A DNA stretch of 64,000 nt from positions 80,083 through 144,082 of the forward strand of contig NZ_QLSU01000024.1 in NCBI RefSeq assembly GCF_003268775.1. The letters run 5' to 3'. Position numbers and translations under genes: made by a program. Positions 9,215 to 17,645 of the stretch are shown in pieces; within the stretch, counting starts at the first letter, position 1, and every line of letters begins with the position of its first letter. The notes under the pieces are model-generated. The model had not been told where the DNA came from, did not search any database, and saw only the letters and a list, made by a program, of their open reading frames with translations. This DNA is from Paraburkholderia unamae. GTDB taxonomy: Bacteria; Pseudomonadota; Gammaproteobacteria; Burkholderiales; Burkholderiaceae.

Positions 9215-9960
9215 TCATGCCGCCGGTGCAACCAACGAGCCCACGATCCCATACTGCACGAGTGCCGCAGCGACGAACCCGGACGCCTTGACTTCCTCAA
9301 CGAATGCATGCAACGCGAGCGCCGCTGCAGCACCGCGACTCTTCGGCAAGCCCATCGCCTGGCGGATTACCATGAAGCGCTCGTCGAGCATGCGCAAGCC
9401 CGGCGCCTCGCGGCATCGACTTCGAGTTGCTGCTTTACGCCCGCAGCCACTTCGAGGTCCTGTTCGAGGAATGTCTGCACGACGGTAGGCGAAGTGGGCG
9501 CGCGCACGATCTGCGCATGCCTCATTTCGCGCGTGAGGAACAGATCATAGGCGCTGCCTTTTCCGACGACCACGCGGTTTTTCAGCTGATCCACATCTTC
9601 GTTGCGGCGAATGGCCTGTGTGTCGCGCACGAGGTAATAGCCTTCGATCAGTACGTACGGTTCAGTAAACGCTATGGTTTCGCCCCGCAGCGGGTCCACG
9701 GCGAAAAAGCCTAAGTCCGCGCGTTCCGCACTCACACGGCTTCAACGGATTTGCCGGCCGCATCGAATACCACGATTTCCAGCGCCACGCCGAGGATCGT
9801 GGCAAACGCGCGCGCGAGATGGACCGAGACACCGGCGGGGGGACCAACCGCGTCGGGGCCCGGTCGCGCGCTGTTGTGTGAAATATTAGGAACGGGGAGC
9901 GGCGAGAATGCGCAGCTTTGCTCCGGCAAAATCCGGCAGCAGCTTGACGCAATCTGCCTT
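9215..9960 (-). pseudogene. ABC-transporter amino-acid-type substrate-binding protein (SBP_bac_3), several frameshifts
   Basis: Three frames on the minus strand together read as a periplasmic binding protein: GVSVHLARAFATILGVALEIVVFDAAGKSVEA, then SAERADLGFFAVDPLRGETIAFTEPYVLIEGYYLV and VDQLKNRVVVGKGSAYDLFLTREMRHAQIVR. The third frame ends in RMLDERFMVIRQAMGLPKSRGAAAALALHAFVEEVKASGFV. Frame changes fall near 9735 (a GTGTG duplication next to a TGA) and 9395, and probably near 9890. The N-terminus is missing and abuts a TetR remnant on the other strand. The gene is not functional. Confidence 0.7.
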
Positions 9961-10128
9961 CGCGCGATCGAGCGGGGCGAGACGGCCCCCGACACCGAGG
10001 TGCTACTCGATCGAGTGACCGCGCCGGTCGTCTACCGGATCCTGTTCGCGAAGCAGCTTCCCGATGTGAGCTACGCACGTGTGCTGCCGAAGGACGTGCT
10101 CCGAGGCGCTGGAGTATCCGGTTCTTAA
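9944..10128 (+). pseudogene. TetR/AcrR regulator, C-terminal remnant
   Basis: Only the last 60 or so residues are present: QQLDAICLRAIERGETAPDTEVLLDRVTAPVVYRILF followed by a short tail. This matches the C-terminal ligand/dimerisation domain pattern of TetR regulators (AI..RGEL..DTD.EL..D...GP..YR.LF). No HTH can be found upstream, because the frame there is antisense to the solute-binding protein remnant. It is a gene fragment left by a deletion or rearrangement. Confidence 0.55.
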
Positions 10129-10209
10129 ACCCGGATTTTCGGGATGCCGGCGGGCGCGGGGCCTGCGGAAGAACCCGGTCCGGTCACACGCAAACCCCGC
10201 TCGATTCCG

Positions 10210-10569
10210 TTAAGGCTCGGGACGAATCGTTAGCTTGTTGTTGACCGCCGTGACGCCCGCAACGCCACGAGCGATACTCTCCGCTCGAGCAATCTGGGTG
10301 GTGTCAGGAACTGCGCCAATCAGCGTCACCGCGCCGGCATTCGCCTGGACGACAACACTGCTTGCGTCGATTCCGGCCCGCTCCAGCGCGCGCCGGACGT
10401 CGGCTCCGAGCTTGCGGTTGGCCTTTCGTTGTTCCTTTGCGGTCGTCGCTCTGTCGGGAACAACGCTCGACGATCCGGACGTTGGCTGGGCGGACTGCGA
10501 GTACGCAGTGGACAAAGACGTCGCAATGGCGCAAACCGATAACGCTGTAATGATTCTGGATATCTTCAC
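10210..10569 (-). CDS. BON-domain periplasmic protein
   Basis: A 119-residue exported protein. Residues 1-24 form a signal peptide (MKISRIITALSVCAIATSLS...AYS). After a low-complexity linker comes one BON domain (LGADVRRALERAGIDASSVVVQANAGAVTLIGAVPDTTQIARAESIARGVAGVTAVNNKL) with the conserved central G and hydrophobic pattern. BON proteins of this type sit at the outer membrane or periplasm and help membrane stability under stress. It is followed on the same strand by nothing obvious, and the porin gene lies upstream. Confidence 0.8.
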   Translation of the reverse strand: MKISRIITALSVCAIATSLSTAYSQSAQPTSGSSSVVPDRATTAKEQRKANRKLGADVRRALERAGIDASSVVVQANAGAVTLIGAVPDTTQIARAESIARGVAGVTAVNNKLTIRPEP

Positions 10570-10641
10570 TTGAATTCCCCAATTTGCGTTCAGACTGATC
10601 AGTTGCGCGCTGCTTCGCCGTGCACCGCGCTTTGATCTCGG

Positions 10642-11739
10642 TTAGAAGCTGTGCCGAATGCCGACAGTCACTCCAAGCTGCGTCGATTTCGCCGGCGCAC
10701 CGCCCGAAGACAATCCGGCAAGCGTGGTACCGATCAAATCTTGACGGTACAACCCGTAGTCCCCTTCGAGATAGACGTCAGTCCGTTTCGACAAATAATA
10801 GTCGGCGAGCAACTGAAACTGCGAAGCGGTGCCGTCCTGCTTCTCGGTCTTGCCGGTTTGCCATGTGCGCCAGTAATTGAAGGCCAGGTGCAATGCGGGG
10901 CCGACCGACTGTGTTACACCCAGTGACATCATTCGGCGTGAACTGAAGTCGAGGTACTTGATTGCGCTGAGCGCCTGCTCCGAATACGGCCCGTTCTGAT
11001 AGGACATGAAGTTCGAGCTAAGTCGGCTCTGAAAATACCCCGCATGAAACTGCGTTGTATTCCAGGTGTACGAGCCACCCGCCGTCCAGATCTGTGCCGG
11101 AGCACCGTTGGTCGAATCATGGATGACAGCATACCCACCCGCGATCCGCACGGCCCCAGGAAACCAGCCAACACCAACGGCAGTTTGTGACCCATAACCG
11201 CTATTTCCCGCGACCCCGCCGAGTGCATAGGAAGCCTGACCGTAGAGATCGGCGGCTCGTAAGGTGTACTTGACAAGGTTGCTCGTTCGGTCCCCTCCGA
11301 CCATGATGACCTCCGGCAGGAAGACGTTGCTGAACGGAACCCAGGGATTGGACGCATACGCCTGGCTGACGATGCTGATTAGCGTCGTGCTCTGTCGTCC
11401 GATAGTCAGCTCGCCCCACTGCCTCGAGCGCACTCCGACGAACGCGGTATTCCAGAACGGTTTAGCAGAGTCCAACTGACCCGAGTTCGCGTAGAATCGA
11501 TTTTCGAGCTGGAAGATTGTGGACAACCCCTGACCTAAATCTTCAGTGCCCTTGACTCCAAACCGGCTTTCGGCCAGCCCTCCGTTTCCCATCCCAATAC
11601 TTGAATCCCCGTTTTTGTTGGTATTCGTGACGTAACGAATGTCGGTATCGACGATACCGTAAAGCGTAACGCTCGACTGGGCAGATGCTGCGCTTGAAAC
11701 TGAAGCGAGAAGCACACTTGCAATGACGGTATTTTTCAA
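10642..11739 (-). CDS. Gram-negative general porin (Burkholderia OmpC-like)
   Basis: A 365-residue outer-membrane beta-barrel with a 20-residue signal peptide (MKNTVIASVLLASVSSAASA) and the standard first strand QSSVTLYGIVDTDIRYV. SRFGVKGTEDLGQGLSTIFQLENRF, WGELTIGRQ and the terminal strand GVTVGIRHSF with C-terminal Phe complete the pattern. The length is normal for the Porin_4 family of beta-proteobacteria. It forms a trimeric diffusion channel for small hydrophilic solutes. It is a single-gene unit with about 270 bases of upstream space. Confidence 0.9.
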   Translation of the reverse strand: MKNTVIASVLLASVSSAASAQSSVTLYGIVDTDIRYVTNTNKNGDSSIGMGNGGLAESRFGVKGTEDLGQGLSTIFQLENRFYANSGQLDSAKPFWNTAFVGVRSRQWGELTIGRQSTTLISIVSQAYASNPWVPFSNVFLPEVIMVGGDRTSNLVKYTLRAADLYGQASYALGGVAGNSGYGSQTAVGVGWFPGAVRIAGGYAVIHDSTNGAPAQIWTAGGSYTWNTTQFHAGYFQSRLSSNFMSYQNGPYSEQALSAIKYLDFSSRRMMSLGVTQSVGPALHLAFNYWRTWQTGKTEKQDGTASQFQLLADYYLSKRTDVYLEGDYGLYRQDLIGTTLAGLSSGGAPAKSTQLGVTVGIRHSF

Positions 11740-12011
11740 TTTGTCTCCTGTTTATAATCTTAATTTGATCTGCACTCCTACATTGATCGAGGCGTTGATC
11801 GAGCCATAATCTTTTAAAGCCCGGAGCCGTCCCTCTCCAGATAGTTGGCTTGTCACGCCTGTGTCGACGACTCACCAAAGCGGATGCGATAGTTCATCGA
11901 GAGTCGTCAACAACGCTTCGCCTTCGCGTTCAAGAAGGTCTCGGCGTCAGGCGATTGCGCACAAAACGCGTGCCGCACGCATCCGCTTGTTCGAATCGGA
12001 AGGGGGGCCTG

Positions 12012-12490
12012 TCAGCCTGCCTTGGCTAGTTGACGACTTTCGGCCTCCAGTTGCCGGACGAGATTTTCGCGTTTCGCGGCCGCGGCCTCGGCCTGGGCCT
12101 GCCGGACGTGCCCGTAGCCACGGATCGACTGCGGCAGCGAAGCGAGCTGCGTGACGGTATTCAGCGTTGCGGCGCTGAGATCCGCCAATGCGGCATCCAT
12201 GTCGGCCTCGTATTGCACCAGGATCTGGCGATCGAGCACACGATCGGGCGTGTTGCGAAACGGGTCGAACCAGCTTCCCCGCAGGCCCCGCAGGCGCGCC
12301 ATCCACTTCATGGCGAGCAGCACCCAAGGCCCCGCGTCGCCCTTGACGGGCTTGCCGGTGTGCCGGTCGGTCCTGGCGAACGGCCAGACGCCGAGGTGAA
12401 AGCGCAGCCGGATCGGTCCGTCGAACTCCTGCTCCAGCGCCGAACGGAAGTCGGGGTGTGTGTACAGACGCGCCACCTCCCACTCGTCCG
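12012..12490 (-). pseudogene. indolepyruvate:ferredoxin oxidoreductase, C-terminal remnant
   Basis: The minus frame reads ADEWEVARLYTHPDFRSALEQ, then GPIRLRFHLGVWPFARTD, GPWVLLAMKWMARLRGLRGSWFDPF and a helical end with LASLPQSIRGYGHVRQAQAE. This is the far C-terminal domain (DUF6537-type) of the fused indolepyruvate ferredoxin oxidoreductases, proteins of well over 1000 residues. Recognisable sequence stops at about 12490, exactly where the first transposon-end repeat begins. The rest of the gene was removed or separated when the neighbouring element arrived. No matching N-terminal part is seen on the other side of the element. Confidence 0.72.
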
Positions 12491-12621
12491 CCGAAGTAAA
12501 GATGTTCCGTTTTGCGAAGTAAAGTTGAACCTACGCTGAATTTAGGGGAATTTCAGCATCGGATAGGAATTATTATCCATATAAATCAAATTGTTGCGAT
12601 ACTCGCGAAGTAAAGTTGAGA
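12491..12621 (+). repeat. left-end repeat array (candidate TnsB-binding sites)
   Basis: Three direct copies are visible: CCGAAGTAAAGATG at 12491, GCGAAGTAAAGTTGAA at 12514 and GCGAAGTAAAGTTGAG at 12605. The first follows directly on the truncated oxidoreductase. Multiple spaced ~20-bp transposase sites at an end are typical of Tn7-type elements. The AT-rich stretch between the second and third copies (12535-12600) differs from the GC-rich cargo. Confidence 0.65.
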
Positions 12622-12665
12622 TCTTTCGCGACTCTTGGTGGGCACTGATTTATGTAGCCGAGTCT

Positions 12666-14336
12666 CTAGCGTCCAGGGGCGCCAAACGCCTGATCGAACT
12701 GCCTTGCCCGTTTGACCTCGTCGCCGTGGAGGTAAATCGATGTCGTCGATATTGACGAATGCCTCAGGTTGTCGCGCACCATGATCAGTTCGGCCCCGCG
12801 CGCGAGCGCGATTGATGCGTGCGTGTGGCGCATCCAGTGCGGGCTCGCACGGCGCAGCTTTTCCGCCGTCGCAGGCCGCTCATCCTTAATCGCGTCGGCG
12901 ACCAGCACGAAGAAGCGTCGCAGCACGCGTCCGAGCCGCGTGGTTTCAATCCCGGTTCCATCCTCTGCGAGGCTGGCGATGATCACCGTTGCTGGATCCC
13001 ACCGTTCGCGCGTGACCGGCAACCGGCGTTGCACCAGATACTGATCGAGTGCCATACGCGCCAGCGTCGGGAGCGCGACCTTGCCCGTCTTGCCACCCTT
13101 GCCGACAAGGTGCAGCCAGTGATCACCCTGTTCGTCGATGCGGATGTCGCCGAGCGTGGCACCTGTCAGTTCACTGGCCCGCAGGCCGGTCGCATACCCG
13201 AAATCCAGCAGGAAGCGAAGGCGCTGGCCGGCCGCCTCACTCCAGCCGTAAGACCATTCAAGACCATCGGCGATCGTGCGGAGCAGCAGCCATTCGCCTT
13301 CAGTAAAGCCGCGGGTGACGTCGAGGCCCGCCTTCGTGCTTCCTCGCACCTTGACGCCGGCGAACGGGTTCGCGAGGACGTAGCGCTGCTCGACCAGCCA
13401 GCGGAACAGGGCTGCAAGTACGGTGAGTGCGTACGCGGCAGAGCGCGTCGATAGTGGTCCGCTGAACGGTCGCCATTCCACGCTTTGTCGCGACCGCGAC
13501 GGCCCGACCCAGCGTTCGCGTGGCGTCGGCCGTCGCAGGAACGCGCGGTAGGCGATCGCGTCGTCAGTGGTCAGCGACGACAACGCGCAGCCTCGCTCGA
13601 CGATTGCCCACAGGATCAGGCGTTCCGCCTCCTTCCGGTAGGCGCGCTTGGTGGCGGCGGACTCGTGCAGGGACAACCACGATTGCACCGCCTCGTAGTC
13701 GTTCGATGCCTTGAGCAAACAGACGTGCCGTGGTGCGCGAAACAGTCCTTGCGAGCCGTCGACCTCGTGCGGCAGACGCAGCTGTTCCCATGGCACGACC
13801 GGTCCGGAAGGTGCTACCGCAACCAGCACACGGGCACGTTCAGTCAAAGCCGGATGGGCCGCAAAAAATGCTTCGACATGGCCTGCCCCTGCCGTGCCGA
13901 GTCCGGCGATCGCTGTCCACCAGCGCCGCCGGCGCGGAATCCGCACGGTCAGGTCTGCGAGCGTCCGGATCCCGTGCGTCCGCAAAGCGGCAACCACCCG
14001 CGGTGGCAACCACTGGTCGACGTCGTCGGCGATGGACGGCTCCGGTGACGGCAGGTTGCGCAATGTCTCGATCGTGTGCGCAACGGTATCTGCCGACGCT
14101 GTCGATCGCTCGTCGAATGTTTCTGCCAGGTCGGCCCGGTGACGACTCGTCGCGAACGCGACCAGTGCGCGCCGGATGCGTCCGAGCATGCCGCGGGCAG
14201 ACATCCCCGGCGCCTTGCGGTCGCCCAGATACCGTGCAACAGCCGCGCGTGCGTCAAGTCCAGCGTACCATGCGCGCAGCGCCGCCAGTTCGGCGTCGTC
14301 GGGGAACCCGGTGGGTTCGGTTTCGCGTGTTTTCAT
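12666..14336 (-). CDS. large tyrosine-type site-specific recombinase/integrase
   Basis: A 556-residue integrase. The N-terminal half is an added integrase-N-like domain (DUF3701 type) with PEPSIADDVDQWLPPRVV and an HTH-like RTLADLTVRIP. Core-binding helices follow (YRKEAERLILWAIVERGCALSSLTTDDAIAYRAFL). The catalytic domain shows YATGLRASELTGATLGDI (Arg), PHWMRHTHASIALARG (His-x-x-Arg), DNLRHSSISTTSIYLH (His and the nucleophile Tyr). All key residues seem present, so it should be active. It is the first cargo gene next to the left end. It might act on the nearby 32-bp palindrome, resolve cointegrates, or be a relic of another element. Confidence 0.85.
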   Translation of the reverse strand: MKTRETEPTGFPDDAELAALRAWYAGLDARAAVARYLGDRKAPGMSARGMLGRIRRALVAFATSRHRADLAETFDERSTASADTVAHTIETLRNLPSPEPSIADDVDQWLPPRVVAALRTHGIRTLADLTVRIPRRRRWWTAIAGLGTAGAGHVEAFFAAHPALTERARVLVAVAPSGPVVPWEQLRLPHEVDGSQGLFRAPRHVCLLKASNDYEAVQSWLSLHESAATKRAYRKEAERLILWAIVERGCALSSLTTDDAIAYRAFLRRPTPRERWVGPSRSRQSVEWRPFSGPLSTRSAAYALTVLAALFRWLVEQRYVLANPFAGVKVRGSTKAGLDVTRGFTEGEWLLLRTIADGLEWSYGWSEAAGQRLRFLLDFGYATGLRASELTGATLGDIRIDEQGDHWLHLVGKGGKTGKVALPTLARMALDQYLVQRRLPVTRERWDPATVIIASLAEDGTGIETTRLGRVLRRFFVLVADAIKDERPATAEKLRRASPHWMRHTHASIALARGAELIMVRDNLRHSSISTTSIYLHGDEVKRARQFDQAFGAPGR

Positions 14337-14674
14337 GACCTCCAGTTTAGTCCAGATTTGATGCTGGACCGATAAGAAAAGTTATCAGTCCATCTCCATT
14401 CGAACATCACTGCGCTGCCCCGGTCGTCTGTTCCCGCTAGCCCGCAGTGGAGGGAGGTTCGCGCGCTCAAGGGGGCAAACAGGAAAGCGTCTATGCGCTG
14501 CAGCACATAGACGCTTCCCTTGGCAATCCTGCGGATGCGCGGCGATAGAACGCTGCTCCAGCAGCATTTCAGTCTGAAGCGGGTTCGCCGATGCGACCGA
14601 TGGCTCGCGAAAACCGACCGCTACGACATGAAGCGAAGTTCCCGAGCCGGATATTTGTCAGTACGGCATCTGTG
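14337..14674. other. non-coding gap upstream of the integrase, contains a palindrome
   Basis: No supported gene lies here. The only structure is the 32-bp near-perfect palindrome at 14485-14516. Confidence 0.5.
14485..14516. repeat. 32-bp near-perfect palindrome
   Basis: An 11-base arm AAGCGTCTATG is mirrored by CATAGACGCTT around the self-complementary core GCTGCAGC, with only one mismatched pair (C/A) between arm and core. It has no T-run, so it is not a convincing terminator. Lying 149 bases upstream of the integrase start, it is a plausible recombination or regulator site. Confidence 0.6.
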
Positions 14675-15178
14675 CTAGTTGCGCTGGAGCGAGCGACGCA
14701 CTCGCGAATTCATGTCGCGGCCGACTGGCAGCCCAATAGCCGAAAGAAAGTATCGCGCCTGCGGGAAACCGCTTTCGGGGTAGCGCTCGAAAATTCGGTT
14801 GAACTCCTCGACGAGCGGACGGGCACGCACCGGCACGGGCGCGTCAGGCCCCAGCATCAAGGCGGTCTGTCCGAACTTGACTGGTCCAGCCTTGATCAAG
14901 GCACGCAGCCCGGAATTCGCGCTGCCGCGCCCGAACAGCTCCATGCCGTATGCGCGGATCATGGCGCGCACGATCGCTTCCGCAGCGGGCTTAAGCGGCG
15001 GCATGGCCTCGACCAGGCGCACGTGCGGTGAGCGCACATCCGGCGTGGTGAAACGTCCGATATCGTCGATGTCGGCCTGCAGACGCTGCACCGGCAGGTC
15101 AGCGCTAAAGAGCAGGAGCCGGATGCGTTCATAAAGCGCGTCTTCGTCGTCGGGATCGATGACTGCAATATCTGTCAT
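14675..15178 (-). CDS. hypothetical protein
   Basis: A 167-residue soluble protein I do not recognise. The start ATG at 15178 is preceded by GAGGAAAAGAG. The N-terminal part is acidic (MTDIAVIDPDDEDALYERIRLLLF) and the middle contains PPLKPAAEAIVRAMIRAYGMELFGRG. The sequence ends in a basic tail (RVRRSLQRN). No signal peptide or membrane segment is visible. It is the last gene of a minus-strand series that begins with the Hsp20 pair at 17448, so it may belong to the same heat-responsive transcript. Confidence 0.6.
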   Translation of the reverse strand: MTDIAVIDPDDEDALYERIRLLLFSADLPVQRLQADIDDIGRFTTPDVRSPHVRLVEAMPPLKPAAEAIVRAMIRAYGMELFGRGSANSGLRALIKAGPVKFGQTALMLGPDAPVPVRARPLVEEFNRIFERYPESGFPQARYFLSAIGLPVGRDMNSRVRRSLQRN

Positions 15179-15300
15179 TCTCTTTTCCTCGAGGTGGCTT
15201 GTGCCCTAACAGTTCCGGAAGCACGGCGAACCGGACTCGGATCGACCGTCGAATCCGCCGTTATTCACCCTGCGTCCGGACGGCAGTTGCTGATTGGAGG

Positions 15301-15543
15301 CTAGGTCCGTCGGACATACCGGTCCGAAACAACCGAGCGCTGCTGGATCCATGCGACGGCAAGCTCCAGCGCTTCATCGCGTGCCTCCTGGAAGTTGGCA
15401 AAATCTCCATCGACACCGAGCGTGCGTATTTCGCCCGCCCGGTCGGTGACGACGGCCGCAGCTGTGTAACGGCCACTCCCGGTGGCGGTGACCACCGGCC
15501 GGACCTCGCAGCCGTGATACTCGATGACTTTGTCCGTTTGCAT
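15301..15543 (-). CDS. small hypothetical protein (DUF6566-like)
   Basis: The ATG at 15543 has a strong GGAGGTG just upstream, giving an 80-residue protein. Pattern: KVIEYHGCEVRPVVTATGSG, a beta-rich YTAAAVVTDRAGEIRTLGV, then the helix FQEARDEALELAVAWIQQR. This strand-strand-strand-helix layout resembles the small DUF6566-type proteins common in Burkholderia, but I assign it only loosely. It has no signal peptide. It lies in the minus-strand series downstream of the Hsp20 genes. Confidence 0.55.
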   Translation of the reverse strand: MQTDKVIEYHGCEVRPVVTATGSGRYTAAAVVTDRAGEIRTLGVDGDFANFQEARDEALELAVAWIQQRSVVSDRYVRRT

Positions 15544-15777
15544 ATCACACCTCCGGCTGAGCATCATTTCCGAAACAGTTCCGGACACGCGGAATTCGCG
15601 TCCAGTCTATTAAGTGCAGCACCTGTCATTCCACGACCTGCACGCCCGGGTCGCCATCGATTGGACGCTGCCGCGACGACCTGTATCGCAGCGCGGTTAC
15701 CGGAGAGTTTCACGGCAACCTCGCGCCCACACGCGACCGCGGAGATGACAAGCCAGGCGTTGCGATTGCACAACCAT

Positions 15778-16086
15778 TCAGCCTGCATGTCCCGGCACCA
15801 CGATATCCGTCGGTTGGCTGCCCGGCACGGGGGACGGCTCCGGCCTCTCCCCACCGCCGTTGCCGGCGGTCTTCCGGCATCGACGTGTTGCGCTCCCCGG
15901 GTGGAGCGCGTCGAGGAACGTTCGGCCCTTCCCGGCCAGGTATGCGCGGCGTGCGCCCTCGGCGCAATGTTCCAGCATGACCAGCTGGCGTTCGAGCAGC
16001 GCGTCGAGCTCGGCGCGCTCCATGTCGAGCTGGTCCGGCGCCTGACGAACCAGCATCAGGGTCGCAAATTCGTGTGGACTGAGCAT
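15778..16086 (-). CDS. hypothetical protein, helical N-terminal domain
   Basis: A 102-residue protein starting at ATG 16086 after GGGAGAAGAAA. The first 60 residues are a compact amphipathic helical segment (MLSPHEFATLMLV, DQLDMERAELDALLERQLV, HCAEGARRAYLAGKGRTFLDAL). The remainder is low-complexity and Gly/Pro-rich. I have no functional assignment. Position suggests co-expression with the upstream Hsp20 genes. Confidence 0.5.
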   Translation of the reverse strand: MLSPHEFATLMLVRQAPDQLDMERAELDALLERQLVMLEHCAEGARRAYLAGKGRTFLDALHPGSATRRCRKTAGNGGGERPEPSPVPGSQPTDIVVPGHAG

Positions 16087-16191
16087 TTTCTTCTCCCGTA
16101 AGGCAGGGTCCCGAAAGCAGCGGCCCCCTGCAGAAAAACGAAACGTAGTGCAAGCCGGACAGGGGCTGCGCTACCATGCAACGCGGCGCTG

Positions 16192-16473
16192 TCACGCGAG
16201 GAATCGCGCCGGCGAACCCGTATCGTTCAGACAGCCCGCGTTGATGGCGCGTATCGCGTACTCGACCGTCTCCCGATGCGCCTCGTCCACGCTTGCCCAG
16301 TGCTGGGCGTAGCGCGGCAGATGCCAGTCCGCGACCGTCTGCTCCGCGTGCCGGATGCGCACGACGGCCACGTACGTATCGCGGCCGGCAGGAGGCAGCG
16401 CGCAGTGCCGAACCGGAAACGCGCTGGTCTCGATCACGAAGCCCTTCCAGCATTCGCTGCGTACGTTGTCCAT
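16192..16473 (-). CDS. small protein of a WHLP-motif family (paralogue of the gene at 26568)
   Basis: A 93-residue product. The start at 16473 follows GGAGGTATTT. It contains GFVIETSAFPVRH, YVAVVRIRHAEQTVADWHLPRY and EAHRETVEYAIRAINAG. The same skeleton (VRH, a beta segment, WHLP, W.S..EA..E..EYA.R) recurs in the protein encoded at 26568-26876, so the island has two members of one small family. The function is unknown. Both members lie downstream of a heat-shock-type leader. Confidence 0.6.
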   Translation of the reverse strand: MDNVRSECWKGFVIETSAFPVRHCALPPAGRDTYVAVVRIRHAEQTVADWHLPRYAQHWASVDEAHRETVEYAIRAINAGCLNDTGSPARFLA

Positions 16474-16553
16474 AAATACCTCCGCGTGACAGGTCACGCG
16501 GCGCGGGCCGTGCGGTCCACTCCGCATGACCGGACTTGCCCCTGTGCGTACGC

Positions 16554-16967
16554 CTAGCCAACGCTCACCTCAATGCGTCGCGGCTTTGCCACCTCACGAC
16601 GAGGAACGGTGAGCCTCAGGACGCCATCGCGCAACTGTGCGTCGATCCGCGAGGCGTCGAAATCGGGGCTAAGCGTGAAGGCGCGTCTGAAGTGCGGGTG
16701 GAGCACCTCGCCATGCTGCAGGCGCAGTCCTGATGGAACCGGAATCACTGCCTCGGCCTCGATGTTCAGACTGCCGTCGTGCACGCGCACGTCGAGCTTT
16801 TCGCGCGGTACGCCCGGCAGGTCGGCATATAGCGTGATGCCGCGGCTGTCCTCGAAGATGTCGACCGCAGGTGAGATCCGGGTCAGCTGCTTCGCAGGTT
16901 GCGCACCCTCGCGCGAGGCAACGTCAGTGCGCGACTCACGGGTGGCCAGTTCAGTGCTGTCGTTCAT
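16554..16967 (-). CDS. hsp20: Hsp20/alpha-crystallin small heat-shock protein
   Basis: A 137-residue ATP-independent holdase. After a 30-residue variable N-terminus, the alpha-crystallin domain runs from ISPAVDIFEDSRGITLYADLPGVPREKLDVRVHDGSLNIEAEA to FTLSPDFDASRIDAQLRDGVLRLTVPRR, including the conserved GVL motif. A short basic tail ends in RRIEVSVG. It is the second gene of an Hsp20 pair, 40 bases after the first. It is closely similar to the protein at 22420-22827, which shows that the pair has been duplicated. Confidence 0.92.
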   Translation of the reverse strand: MNDSTELATRESRTDVASREGAQPAKQLTRISPAVDIFEDSRGITLYADLPGVPREKLDVRVHDGSLNIEAEAVIPVPSGLRLQHGEVLHPHFRRAFTLSPDFDASRIDAQLRDGVLRLTVPRREVAKPRRIEVSVG

Positions 16968-17007
16968 GATGTCCTCCGTGCTTTCACGTACTCCATTTGC
17001 GCCGGGC

Positions 17008-17448
17008 TCACTGGACGGCGATGGCGCGTGGCTTCGACGCCTCGGAACGTCCGACGCTCACCGTCAGGCAGCCGTTCACATAGCGCGCACTGACCTTGTC
17101 GGGGTCCGCGTGCTGCGGCAGCTCGATCACGCGCCGGAATGCCCCCATGAAGCGTTCCCTGGCGTAGACGCGCGTCTCATCGTCCGCTTCAGGTTGCGGC
17201 GGCTTGCGCTCGCCACTGATCGTCAGCACCCCCTTGTCGATCGAGACGTCGATTGCTGCCGGATCGAGTCCTGGCGCGAACGTGACGATCTCGACGCTGT
17301 CGTCGGTGCTGCCGATGTTGACGGGTGGAAAGGTTTCGCTGCGCGTGGCGCGCAGGCTTGCGGGCAAGCCCGCAAAGACGCTGGCCATCTGCCGTTGCAG
17401 GCGGTCGAATTCGCCCAGCAGATCGGTGCTGAAGAAAAGATCGCTCAT
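17008..17448 (-). CDS. hsp20: Hsp20/alpha-crystallin small heat-shock protein
   Basis: A 146-residue holdase of a second Hsp20 type. The N-terminus is MSDLFFSTDLLGEFDRLQRQM. The alpha-crystallin domain runs from FPPVNIGSTDDSVEIVTFAPG through DVSIDKGVLTISGERK to FRRVIELPQHADPDKVSARYVNGCLTVSVGR. The ATG at 17448 was chosen because it lines up with the paralogue at 23283 and has AGGGAG upstream. It leads the operon, behind a heat-shock-like promoter and a 136-nt leader that can sequester the ribosome site. Confidence 0.92.
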   Translation of the reverse strand: MSDLFFSTDLLGEFDRLQRQMASVFAGLPASLRATRSETFPPVNIGSTDDSVEIVTFAPGLDPAAIDVSIDKGVLTISGERKPPQPEADDETRVYARERFMGAFRRVIELPQHADPDKVSARYVNGCLTVSVGRSEASKPRAIAVQ

Positions 17449-17614
17449 GACTGGCTCCCTGAAACCGGGGCCGCGCACGAAAGACGAACGGAACCACGCG
17501 CTCCAGTCCGCCTGCCCGTGGGAAGCCCCGCCGACAAACAAATCGAAACACGCAGCGCTTGATTGCGACTGCCTGAGCGATGCATAAAATAGCGCAAGGA
17601 ACGGAAATTTCAAG
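17449..17614 (-). promoter_or_regulatory. heat-shock promoter and 136-nt leader A (candidate RNA thermometer)
   Basis: On the minus strand a CTTGAAAT box (17614-17607) is followed after 15 bases by TATTTTA (17591-17585), close to a sigma-32-type promoter. The leader to the ATG shares blocks TCAGGCAG, GCGCTGCGTGTTTCGATTTG and GGACTGGAGCGCG with leaders B and C. Just before the start, GGC-CCC pairs with GGG-A-GCC (17453-17472), burying the AGGGAG ribosome site with one bulged A. Confidence 0.65.
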
Positions 17615-17645
17615 AGGCCCTGCAACATGTCAACCGGGAGGCTTC

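Noticed and set aside
11866..11910. GACGACTC ... GAGTCGTC inverted repeat upstream of the porin gene
   Set aside because: Eight-base arms 29 bases apart near no transposase; could be a regulator site but there is nothing else to support it.
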